NCBI RefSeq assembly: GCF_003369915.1
Contig: NC_046674.1
Location: 7,564,001-7,628,000, forward strand
Origin: Drosophila miranda
Lineage: Eukaryota > Arthropoda > Insecta > Diptera > Drosophilidae
Length of the DNA: 64,000 nucleotides
Reading direction: 5' to 3'
The notes under the pieces: generated by a model
The model's database searches: none
The model's input: only the letters and a program-made list of their open reading frames with translations
What the model was told of the DNA's origin: nothing
Made by a program: the position numbers and the translations under genes
Shown here: positions 38,574-50,000 of the stretch, piece by piece
How positions within the stretch are numbered: position 1 is the stretch's first letter
Layout: each line of letters starts with the position of its first letter

Positions 38574-39372
38574 TCTGTTGCAGTTGCAGTCGTGCATCCT
38601 CTCTCTCTCTCTCTGTGGCAACGTGTGCGAATGTGTTGCACAATAAATAAAAATATTTATACATGAAACCTTAAATAAAGCATGAGCGACAAAGATGCGA
38701 ACCAAGTCATCGTCGTGGCCGATGCTGCCCGCCTGCCTGCCTCTCCTGCTGCCTGCTGCCTGCTGCCTGCTGTTGTCGGCTCCCATCGGCCAAGTGGCAA
38801 AAATAATGTCGTGGCATCTGCATCTGTGCAACAGCCCAAGAGCCAGCCAGCCAGCCAGCCAGCAGCTTTTGCCTACACGAATCTTCAAAATTGTTGAGGA
38901 TTGCCTCCACGCCGTTCAGGGATACTCTTTTTGAATGCCACTGAAGGACAGAAGAAGGAATTTATGGTCCAGCTATACAGATTACAAAGCTGTACATATT
39001 GCTATGTTCTATAATTTTCATTCTATTAAAATCCTTAAAACCCTTTAGAAATATTTCTCAGTTTTTCATAAAGTTCTTTCATCTATTCAAAGGGCATGCC
39101 TGGATTCGTTATATCCCGAGTTGGGTTTCCCTTTCTGAATTTTTTTATTTCGGTTCTTGGGGGTTTCTTTTTTTCCCCCTTTTGCTGAGAAAGAGAAGGC
39201 CAGAGAGCCAGAGCGGGACAGAGCGAGAAAGATATGGATGGAGGCTGTGCCTCGTCATCGTTGTCAGGCGTCGCAGGCCCAGCATCAAGATCAAAGCAAA
39301 GCCCCACTAACAACATGGGGCAAGAAGAGCAGCGCTGAAGCTGAAAGCTGTTGGCTGTTGCTGGGGCAAAGA

Positions 39373-39410
39373 GCTGTAGCTGTAGCTGTAGCTGTAGCTG
39401 AAGCTGAAGC
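39373..39410. repeat. (GTAGCT)n / (GAAGCT)n array
   Basis: Hexamer array that changes from TGTAGC to TGAAGC units. Confidence 0.85.
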
Positions 39411-39832
39411 CAAAAGCCGAAGCCTCAGAAGCCGCTGCCGTGACTGCCTCCGTTGTGGTTTCGGAGGCTCCTCCTGAAGTTGATGCTGCGAAAGGCAGGC
39501 TGCTGGCTGCTGCATAGTCAAAGTAAAATAAGAAATAAATCAGTAAATTGGATTGCTTTTTGCCCCGGCCCGGCCGTTCGATTTCGCAATGCCAACTTGC
39601 AACAGCAACAGCAACAGAAACTTACAACTTGCAGTTGGAGAGGAGCTTCCTTCGATTCCTGTTGCTGGAATTTCTATGCTTATCATTTGCCCGGATCTCA
39701 CCTGTTCGATTCATTATTTTCTATAAATAAACGACAGGCTCTCCACAATTCACATCGCCTCTCCTCTAAAGTGAGGAGTGGAGTTCCATCCACAGTTCCA
39801 CATCCACAGATATTCTGTAATTAAGTTGAGCT

Positions 39833-39887
39833 TTGGGTTTGGGTTTGGGTTTGGGTTTGCTTTCGGTTTCGGTTTGGGTTTGGTTTT
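39833..39887. repeat. (GGGTTT)n-like array
   Basis: Four GGGTTT units pass into CGGTTT and GGTTTGG units. It is similar in form to plant-type telomere repeat sequence, but interstitial and short, and so most likely an ordinary microsatellite. Confidence 0.8.
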
Positions 39888-42800
39888 TAATAACTCTCTG
39901 ATCGGAAATGGTTGGCTTGGCCCTGGCTGGAGTAAAAGGTCAGTCAGCATCGATCTCTTGCGGGCAATCCATGAAATTCAATATGTGTGCCCCCGTGTGC
40001 TGTTGGGCTTCTGGTGGGGCTATGGCTGTGGCTATGGCTGTGGCTGTGGCTGTGGCTGCTGCGGTGGCCAATTTCGCGAATTCGTGCAACGCTTAGTTAT
40101 GCCTGTGCCTGCGCGTCTGCGCATGAAGCAGAGAGTCCACCGAGTATCTGTGTATCTGCAAGATACAGTGCGCCTGTGTGTGTGTGTGTGTGTGAAGAGC
40201 TTGGGCGGCGGCTTCTTTTGGCCTGGAATTTTTGTGTGCTTCGTTTTCTTTCATTTTTTTGGGTACCTAAAACATTTTTCGCTCTGGTCTTTTTTAAATA
40301 CGAGTTTTGCAGTTCTTTTGCGGCACAGCCACTGCCACTGCCCCCCCGTTCTTCCTGCCGCATGCCACACAAATATGGGCCTATGATAACATTGTCTTCT
40401 CTTTCTGGGGTCTGGGGTCTCGGGGTCTTCGAGCTCCGAGGAGTTGGCAGAACGCGTGAAAGTTGTTATGGCACAAAAGGCTCCACCAAAAGCCGTTTAT
40501 CTTCGGCGACTCTTCACTTTCCTCTCTGTCTCTCTCTCTCTCTCTCTCTCTTTGTTTGTGTGTGTGCGAGAGTGCTTCTTCGAGTAGTAGCTCAAAACAT
40601 TATCCATAAACACAAGAATACCCCAGGTTTTATTTTTTATTTATGCGGAATTCTTCTGCCATTGTCGTGTGTCGTCCTTATCGCCGCGATCCCATCGTCC
40701 CATCGTCTTTGACTTTGCCGGACGGAGGTGGGCAGCCAGGAGTCTGTTTTATCCAATAGAAAATTTGTGTATTTTATGGGCAACGTGTCCGTCTACCTGT
40801 CTGCCAGTCTTTTGTTGCTTTACCAAATTTGTTGATCTAAATCATTTTTGAAGCACCGAAAGATCTGTCTCCCAAATAAATACCGAACCCACATATGCCC
40901 TGTACTGTAAACCCAACGCTTCCATTATTGAGCAATTCATTTAAAAATAACTCAGCTTTACTTAAATATAAATTAGATTAACTTTCGCTTAAGAAAAATA
41001 TGTAAAAATCTATGGGAATTTTTGCCGGGGCCCGTCGATGTGGCCGAAAGTTTAAGGCCACAACTTTGTTGCTGGAAGGAAAAAACTTTGCGAGATCCCT
41101 TCGCAGAGACACAGAGACACAGCCATAAATTCTAGAAAATTACTTGAAGCTGCTCTCTCTCTCTCTCTCTAGCTCTCTCTCTCGCTTGCCCTGGAAAAAA
41201 CAGGAGACAGGAAACAAGTTTAATAGTTGGCCATGGCTTAGAGCTTAACAAGATTTTTGCGTACTACGCGGAGAATGGAGGAGGGAGGAGGGAGGAGGGA
41301 GGCTGGCGGATGAGGAGGCAGAGTGGCTCTGTGGCAGAGTGCTGAAAGCTGATGGTGAAGCAGAGTGAAGTTTGTCATAAAAAGATTGGCATGCGTGTGG
41401 CTGGAAAATGCGAAAAGTTTTTCGGGGTGGCCCAAACGACTGGCTAACGACTGTTGCCTGATTACGCATACGCCCCGTTTGCCAAAGGAATGTGTTGGTC
41501 CAAAGAGCAACGAGAAGGAAACGAAACGAAACGAAAGAGAAGAGGAGTGGAGAACAGAGGATGCAGAAGAGCCTTATGTAAAGCGCATTTGTGTTCTTTG
41601 GCGTGGGAATCACCAGCGCGAAATTTGCGACAAAAATCGACCCTCTAAAGCGATGCCAGAGCGAAACAAAGGAGAACGAACGGCCCAAAGGCGGACGCTG
41701 CCGAGTCTGGTGGATGGTGCATGAATCACCAGCCCAGAAACCAGAAGAGCGGATGGATGAGACGATGAGGATGAGGATGAGGAAGGTAAACTGGTTCTGT
41801 TGGAATGCAGATAACTTCTTTGCCAGTCGCAGTCGCAGTCGCAGTCGGAGCAGGCCCAGTCCTCTCAGACTAAGCTTCAAGTGCGTCAATTTCATGCCCC
41901 GTCCGCTACAGAGCCACAGAGCTACAGAGGAGCTCTCTGCATATTAAATATTTAAGGCAACAGCCAAAGACCGAACTCAATTCGAACCGAGAAACGCACG
42001 CACTGAGGCCGGCTTCCTCCAGTTCTCACTAATTTACAGACATACAGACACTCTGGGAGAGAGCAGCCGACACACAGGCAAAAGGCCACAACCACAAATT
42101 TTAATTAACCGAAACAATGGCAATGGTAAGCGGCAAGCGGCAAGCGGCATTGCAACACATCAAAGGCCAACAACATAATCCAAACGCAAATGCCAAATGA
42201 GAGGGTGGACGACTGCATCAGGCTGGCCTTATCCTGACCGCAATTCTCATCCCGACAGTCACTAAATGACCACGAAATTACACATGAACGGGGGAGGTCA
42301 TGGGATGGGCTTGGCATGGCAGTCCCAGGACCTTATTGCCGTGGAAATGAGTCACTAAATCAGAGAAAATTGATTGGCATACAGCCGCACAGATGAAAGG
42401 TTAAGAGTTACAGACAGAATGCCCTTTAGAGAGGGGGATAATGGAACCATTTTTCCAAGAAATGATTCAGACAAATCTGCAACCTTGATTTTCTTTGATA
42501 GCCAGCAAAAAAACCCCCGTTTGAGCCACTGAAACATTTATTACGCAGCCTCTCAATCGATAGCTGGCACGGCGCTCAGTCTCGTGCTGTTGACGCAAGG
42601 CTTTGGGGCAAGGTCATCAGAGATACATGGCGATAGAGAGATGGAGAGATGGAGAGATGGAGAGATAGAGAGGGAAAGCGTCCGTCCACAAATGGTGACC
42701 AAATGGCAGTTGCTGCTGCAACCTTGGTTGCACTGCCACTGGCGCCAGTAAACAGCAGTTGCGTCATTCCCGAGCCCCGAGGATGCCCAATGCAGGCCAT

Positions 42801-45800
42801 GACGGTGTCGGTGTTGTCATGATGCCGCATCCCTGATGCATCAACAGAGCGTGGCACAGCACAGCACAGCACAGCAACTGCAACAACGATGACATTCCCA
42901 GCGGGAATGAGAAATAGACAAAGTGATAAATGATTCAGGGACGGACAAGTGGGGGAAACTTAGATACTTAATTTATGGCTTGCCAGATGAGTCTCGCCGC
43001 GAATTGTGTTTAATTGCCTCACGTTATGCAAACCAATGCAACTGATAGGTACGACAATTGGATGCCACTCACGAAGGGAGTGTCTGAATGAAACAATGAA
43101 CAAAAACATGCACGTCGTACCCTCGATGGGGGCTTCAAAGCTATGGTTTGTAAGTCTTATTGTTTAGCCATTCATTCATTTAATATTTCGTACTTGAAGT
43201 GAAAGAAGAAAATTTAGCATAAGAGGAGATTTTTGGAACTTTTTCAAGGCTATGAACACACGCACTAAGACCAGATTTCCATGGTTTTATGATCCAGCAA
43301 AAGGACAAATCATGAAGTCTAAAACTGGTGCGGGCATGTATTAAATTTCCTATCGAAAGAGCATAAACAACTATTATTTCATATATGTATTTGTATGTGT
43401 TTTAATTACTTTTTCCTCTCGAAAAGTTTGTTTACTCTCACAGTAATAAAATGTCTGTTCAAATATTGAACTGCAACCAGTGTATGGTGTATACCCCATT
43501 GATGATGGGAAGAGGTGCAGTCATTAAACGAGGCGCCACCGGCAAATGCCATGGCGACAACCAGTCGATTGATGAACTGCAGAAAGCGGGGCATGGGGGA
43601 ACAATGGCAGTGGGAATGGGAATGGGGCTGGGTGGGGGCTTGGCCATTTGCATTGATTACTCCCGTACGAACGAGTATTTTTGAGCGCTTCTGATTGACC
43701 ATTGCCTGATCAAAAATGGGTGCAAATTGTATATTTGTTTGCGTTTTAATGCAATTTACTCTCAATTGCATTGCAATTTTCGCACAGCAAATTGCAATTA
43801 GTGGCAATTTAAATGCATTTCCTACTGGCGCAGCATAAAATTAAATATGAGTCCGGACGGAGGAGGCGACTACGACTACGACTACGACTGTGGCACCGCC
43901 TGTTGACTGGGTAACTGAGTGACCCACTGTGGCAAATACATAGACGACGAAAACTTCTGCAGTGCCTGCCAATTGCCTGCCTGCCTGCCTGCCCCTCAAG
44001 TGCGTCTGAGTGAGTCCGAGTTCGAGTCCGAGTCCGAGTCCGAGCTATTTGCTTAATGAAAGTATCGTGAGGCAGGCACTCCCTTTGGACTGGGAGCAGC
44101 GAAAGTAGCCCACTCTCACAGGCCACTTAATGGCTCTATTTGCCGACAGAGTGACCCACCCCACCCCACCCCACCCCACACCGCCACTCCACCCACTTGT
44201 CAACCAGCTTCCCTACCCATGACAGTTGTGCAATAGAGCCAAAGGAACACAAGTACGAATGTTATGGCGATATATATATAGACGGAAATATACCCCCTTT
44301 TTAAGATCAACCTAACTGGGGTTCCAAAGATGCAGAAGGGGTCTTTCTGGTGGGAAGGCAAATGGCAAATATATGCCTCACTTATATCCAGATTTAGTTA
44401 TTTAACAATTTGGCTGCTACAAAATACTATACACCCTGGTCCACACGTATACCCCGTATGAAAAAAAAAAAACTGCAACTGGAAAAATTATTGCACTGAC
44501 CAGAGTGGACACTGCCCACACATGCGGCTGCCACAGCGACGTCGACGGCGACTGCGTCTGCGGTCTATTGCCACATGATTTATCAAACTGAAATCCACAC
44601 ACGAACAGAATTTATATGTGTGCTGGGGAGGGGAGCGGCGCGGCGCGGCAATCGACCCACGTAGCTGCCACAGATTTGGCTATATGTGGGCTCCAATCCC
44701 AGTCAACCCAAATTGATAACGCGTGTGTATATACATCGGATCGGATAAGTGCTCGTTTCGATAGCAGCCGTCACAATGTTTGACTTTTATAAAATAATTT
44801 ACTTACAATTTGCACATGTCAATCAATGGGTATATTTGTCATTTACCATTTGCGGCGACTCCCATTGTTGCGGGCAGGCGGCAATTAGCGACCGCCTGCC
44901 ACCCATGAATGGGTATCGGACATCTCCATAGATGGCTGCTGCGACTCCGACTATGACTCTGTCGCATCCCATATTTGTTCCGCATTCTTCAAACGGTTGC
45001 TCGCCGGTTATTAATGGGCATCTGTCGTTGAGCTTTGACTGGCACAAAACCTGCAGATACCCGTCTCCTGTGTACAAATGGCACTGGCAGACATTTGCAT
45101 GTAGACTTCCAATCAACTCTCATTAGAACTCTCATTGAAAATCTGCAAATTTATTCATATGATATACAGTATAGGAAATAAAAGCAAAGAAGTATTTACC
45201 CCGGACTGACCCGCACATAAAGCCAACTGAAGGGGGAAAGTCATCCAACTGAAGGTAACAGAAATTCAGTTAAGCATTTATCTAATTGGCTAAGTGCTAT
45301 TTTGTTTATTTTATTCACTCTGGACATCGCATATTTCTATATTCCACTCAAATCAGTACCATAAAATTCTTCTTTCTAGAAAGGGAGTACATAAAGCCGA
45401 TGGTTCTTAAAAAGTACAAGAATAAAACACACTTTCACTTCGTTTAGACATTGAGATAATCATTCAATTGGAAGTGACGTTGTATTTCAATCCCCGAAAC
45501 CCTTTGTCAGATCTTTAAAGATCTTTGGCAGATCTGCACTGGAAATCGCTGAAGGAATGTGCATTTATCTCTGGGTTTTCTTCCGCCTTATACGCTTTAA
45601 TTAAATGTTGTATTCGTAACATTTCAAAACTACTCAGAATACAAAATTTGCAGTAAATTTCACATGGGAAATGCAACGCATGGGAAATATTTGGTTGTTC
45701 CGCTCTCACATTCTCACATCCCTCATATATTTATGTACGTATAAGCATATGCATGAATGTATGTGTAAATACTGAGAATCGGCACACGCAAAATATAATA

Positions 45801-46189
45801 AAATAAAGTTTGCATTAAAAAACGCATTGAAACCATTAAAAACTAATGGACTTGAATAATTAAACACTGACCTGCATTTAGTCGTTGTTGCTAAATAAAG
45901 TACTCATTTTGCACCGAGTTTATTATATCCCTATTCTGACATTCCACACACACAAGCACACACACACACACACATAGGAGTATTCCGTGGCAGTCCAGCG
46001 CGCCGCCGCACCACCGCCTCAGGGCCATTTGTGGCAAGCAATTTAATGGTGAGTGCAGCCACAACTCATTTTAAGGCGGGAAACATTAAACACATGTCTT
46101 TGGATGACATTTAACAAGCAAATTTACACCTATTTTAAGATATTTTTAGGCAAAATTCCATCATTTTTCCAACGATCATCGATATTTGA

Positions 46190-46320
46190 TCTGGCTACCT
46201 TAACAACCAACCTATCAAAAACCGAACATCTTTTAGCTTCAAATTCGAGCTGTCAAAATGACCCGCAAATCCCGATCGATAAACGATGTTAACGAACATC
46301 GATAAGCATAGGAAAAGCAT
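46190..46320. promoter_or_regulatory. DRE-like, palindromic sequence before the SelD pseudogene
   Basis: ATCGATATTT, CGATCGATAAACG and ACATCGATAAGC resemble the DREF element (WATCGATW). CGATGTTAACGAACATCG is an inverted repeat. Housekeeping promoters of Drosophila often have DREs, so this may be promoter sequence, native or carried along. I see no live gene attached. Confidence 0.3.
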
Positions 46321-46324
46321 ATCT

Positions 46325-47080
46325 GACGCTTCCTTTTTTTTCAAATAAGCTGCACAATCGCTCATAGACAATCCCCACTGCATGGACAAGATAGAGTGCG
46401 CCAATGTGATCGGAGATCTGTACGCTAAAGGCATTGCAGCCTGCTGTTGGCCGTGAGTGAAGGGAAGCGATAACATAATACCCATGATCATGCTTGGCTT
46501 TAACGACTGCGCCATGAAGACCGGCGTGGCCACTCCGACTGCCATAAGATCGAGATCATTGAGCCGGACAGCCGATGTCCCGGGCGATGTCCTGCTGAGG
46601 ACCAAGCGCCTGGGCACGTCCGTGGCCCTGAATGTTCACAGGTGACGAGATAGGCAAAGGCCTGAAGGACTCTATCGCCGATATCAGAAAGACCCATGAT
46701 ATGGCTGTTAAATCGTTGTGACGCCCATGGGGCCACCACCATAGCTGAATACGGTCTCCTGAGCCATGACGAGATCCTGACTACTCGTCAACAAAAGGAG
46801 GTTTCGTTTTCCATCAACAACATGCCAGTGATCGGCAAGACTGCAGCGAAATCTTCCAACTGCTGTGCGGACGTGCCCGTGAATATTCCGGAAGTCTGCA
46901 TGCCACGTGAAGAGGTCACCGAATTGTGCAAGGAAACCATCAAAGTGGAGGGCCACCGCGCATGCGCCTGGATCATTGGCATTGTGGAGAAGGGGGAAGC
47001 CACGAAACATCAATATTAATTTATAATTAAATCTGTTTTTTTGTAACATTTATGAAATGTATATTTTAATGCAATAAAGA
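46325..47080 (+). pseudogene. selenophosphate synthetase (SelD/SPS1-type) retropseudogene
   Basis: Recognisable SPS1 pieces occur in collinear order without introns. DNPHCMDKIECANVIGDLYA is near 46,367-46,425 (family: [20 protein letters not shown]). After an in-frame TGA come IIPMIMLGFNDCAM (about 46,475-46,516), VPGDVLLRTKRLGTSVALN (about 46,574-46,635), DAHGATTIAEYGLLSHDEIL (about 46,720-46,780), VSFSINNMPVIGK, then in another frame EIFQLLCGRAREYSGSL, then back again to MPREEV and AWIIGIVEKGE (46,966-46,995). At least one stop, one frame change near 46,650, a pair of shifts around 46,845 and 46,900, and two internal deletions kill it. The N-terminal third with the catalytic Cys/Sec site is missing. 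AATAAA follows at 47,073-47,078. SPS makes selenophosphate or, for SPS1, acts in redox/B6 metabolism. I assign SPS1 rather than SPS2 from the C-terminal third, from memory. Confidence 0.8.
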
Positions 47081-50000
47081 TGGTACCAGCGACAGTTTTA
47101 GTTTGGAATTATTGTGGGCTGCTGGAAGCGTTTGTTGATTGAACCTTTTGCGCGGTTCAGGCCCCTAAAATTGAATCAGAATCAGTTTCACGTTTGTGCA
47201 TTTATTATGAGGCAATTGGAATACTTATAATACCAAATAGCAGCCGCAGCTTAAAGCGTGGGCATTACGTTGAAATCGTTAAAATCAATTAAACCGAGAA
47301 TTGACAACATTTTTAAAGCCGATTAATATGTGGAGCGCTGCACGTAAATGCTTTACGAACACATTTGTTTATCGGGCGACCGGAGGTTTTTTATTTTATT
47401 TCCATTATGGAAATTTAACAGCAAATTAAACAACATTTCAATCAAGAGCCAAGCGCTTGTTTGTGTGCGTTAAATATTAATGAATTTTTCGAAAATTTAC
47501 CCGGAAAATTCACTGTACGTTAGGCAAGGCAAGTGGACGTTGGGCCGTTCTTAGGTCAGGTCACAGGTCAAGGAGGGCCAGCAGGATCTGCGCATCTGTA
47601 TGTCATTCAGTCTGATGACAGGCGGCGTTGACAGTTCTTTTGCCTTGCTGCCTGCTGCCTGCTGCACATTCCGTGTACACCGCACGGCATGTGACGCATT
47701 TACCACGGCGCTTCATTATGCAGGCATCCTCTCTGCCTGCTCTGCAGCTACCCCCCCCTGAATGCTCTGGCTTTTCATCGAGTTCTCCCTTCTTCCCCAC
47801 ATTGCCTGCACATGGACTGGCCTCTTCCTGGCCCTGCATTCTTGTGGGTGTCTCTAACAAAGCGGCATTATATAATAATGGCTATACTCGTTTGTGTGTG
47901 TGGGACCGCGTTGACCTCATCGCATGGCTTTGTCAAAACTGTTCGACAATCTCATGTACTTGAACTGTCAACCTGTGTCTGTGTGTGGGTGGCTCTGGGT
48001 GGGTGTGGGGGGTGGCCTGCCTGCCTGCCCCCCTCGGCATGTTGTTCCTTGTCTTCGTTCGCTGCTGCTGCTGCTGCTGTTGCTGTTTTCTCTATTCATG
48101 TGTTTGTGCGGGGAGCTTGGATTACATATCGAGCGGATTTTGTAAACTCCCAGCATATTTATAATTGCACATCACGTTCTCGATGTCAAAGTTTGTTGGT
48201 GCTTTTGCTGTGGTTTTTGTCTTTTTTTGTTTCAACGGTGCTTTGAACTTGATCCGATTTTTGAATATTTCAAAGTGCAAAACAAAGTATGGATTGGGGA
48301 TGGGGGTTTTAACTTGAAATAGAATAAATCTAGTAAAATATGAAATAAAAAATAAAAATAATGGGATCAATTAGGATACACACTTATAATATTATTTATT
48401 ACTAAACTTTTTTTAAACTTAAATTAAATATTCGATTTATATTAAAAAATTAAGATTATATAATATATGAATAAATATTTATTATTAATTACTAAATCTG
48501 AAATTATCACGCCTAAATAATATTTTTTGAATAATTCATTCTACAAAATAATGTGGAAAATCGTTTAGTTCATGAATTTTAATTTTTATTAATTTTTTTT
48601 TATAGAAAAAAAGATTTTAATTTTTTATATTTTTTATTGAAACTAAAAAAACATTTTAATTTAATATATATATCACTAAAAAAAAAAACAAATAGCGTGA
48701 ATAAAAATAATTTAACTATTAGGTTATTAATACTATATAGTATTTTAATTTATTTAATCAATCATTCCTATAATTTAACTAGTGGGCAAGCCTCCTGCGC
48801 ACTCATTTGGCTCGTGAGGGAACCCCCGTCTCATCTGCTTAAGCAACAACGAAAAAAGCCTCGATGGACCGCGATTTATATAAAATTATAATGCAGAGAC
48901 TATTTGGCGGTCAGACACACCCACATATGCTTTTGGCCCAAAGTAAAATATCGGACGAGTAATTATTAATATAGCTTAAACAATTTTTCTAAGAATAAAA
49001 ATGTTTTTGTTTATAGAAGAAGTATTCATATTATTGAGAAAATGAAACTGCGATTCTTAATGGATATTTTAGAATACAAAATAAGCTGTACTTATCATTA
49101 TTTTTGCATAGGGCTCATCGAGAGGTGTATTTGCAGAGTCAAAACCATTTGATCTAAGAAGAAATGATATAAAACACTTGCCATTAAATGATTTGAGTTT
49201 TTACTTGAAAACGCAATAGAACGAGTGTACATATTTATAAAGTTAATTCCATATTGAAGGAAAAATAAACAGAACCAGCACCGATGGCGATCTAAACGGA
49301 ACTGCTTTTGGCAGTAGAGCCAATTAGCCCGAAATTAATGGATAAACAAAATAATGCGCGACTCTCTGGTCATCGGGAATTGTTTGGGCAACCTGCTGCC
49401 GATAAGTGCCTGAGCAGAGAAATAAATTAATTCCAGTCGCTGGCAGCCGCACCGCAGGTGGCAGCCCCTCGCTGTGGTGCAGGGGCTGTGGGGCTGTGGG
49501 GCTGGGAGTGGGTTATGGGCTGTAGGCCCGGCAGGCGCCAGGCTGCAGTTTTGGCCGCAAACCCATACCAAAAACAAATGGAAATAGAACTTTAATTAAA
49601 AGCGGTGGGAGCCAGCGGCAACCAGCAGTGGGTGGCGGTGGCTACCAAGAGACGGGGGGGAAATGGAATAAGCCAACAATCTAATGGAGAAAATAGTTCC
49701 TCACATATACCAGCGCACTCAGAAATATGCATAAATACGAATACACAGAGAGAGAAAGGGAAGGCCTAGTATTCAACAATGTACTAAATTCTATATTTGG
49801 AAATGGGTTTGTATTGACTTTTACGGTTACGTGGATTTCTATATTGTATTTCCTCAGCCCGGGCATCTTCCCAGTGATTTCTCTTAGTGTATGATTGTGT
49901 GCCTCCTCAGCTGTTTAAAGTCTATTTGCAGTTGGCCTCATTGGGGCAAAGAGCCTGGGCTCAGAGAGAACAGCAGCAGCAGAGGATGGCCACCATCTCC

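Larger units (their letters stand above)
33461..46320. other. intergenic region upstream of dally, no supported gene
   Basis: I see no complete gene. The content is simple repeats and AT-rich unique sequence, plus the possible decayed element at 33.55-34.21 kb listed separately. Longer open frames (36,020-36,655; 36,850-37,557; 37,127-37,786; 41,245-41,895) pass through CA, CT, GGCC or GCAGTC repeats and have no domain. dally enhancers are likely in this stretch, but none can be named from sequence. Confidence 0.55.

Noticed and set aside
39833..39887. GGGTTT array as an interstitial telomere
   Set aside because: Drosophila telomeres are made of retrotransposons, not short repeats; this is an ordinary hexamer microsatellite.
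48637..48780. Start of an 84-codon frame in the AT-rich block as a mitochondrial gene copy
   Set aside because: Its composition fits, but I cannot align it to any mitochondrial protein, so no gene is called.
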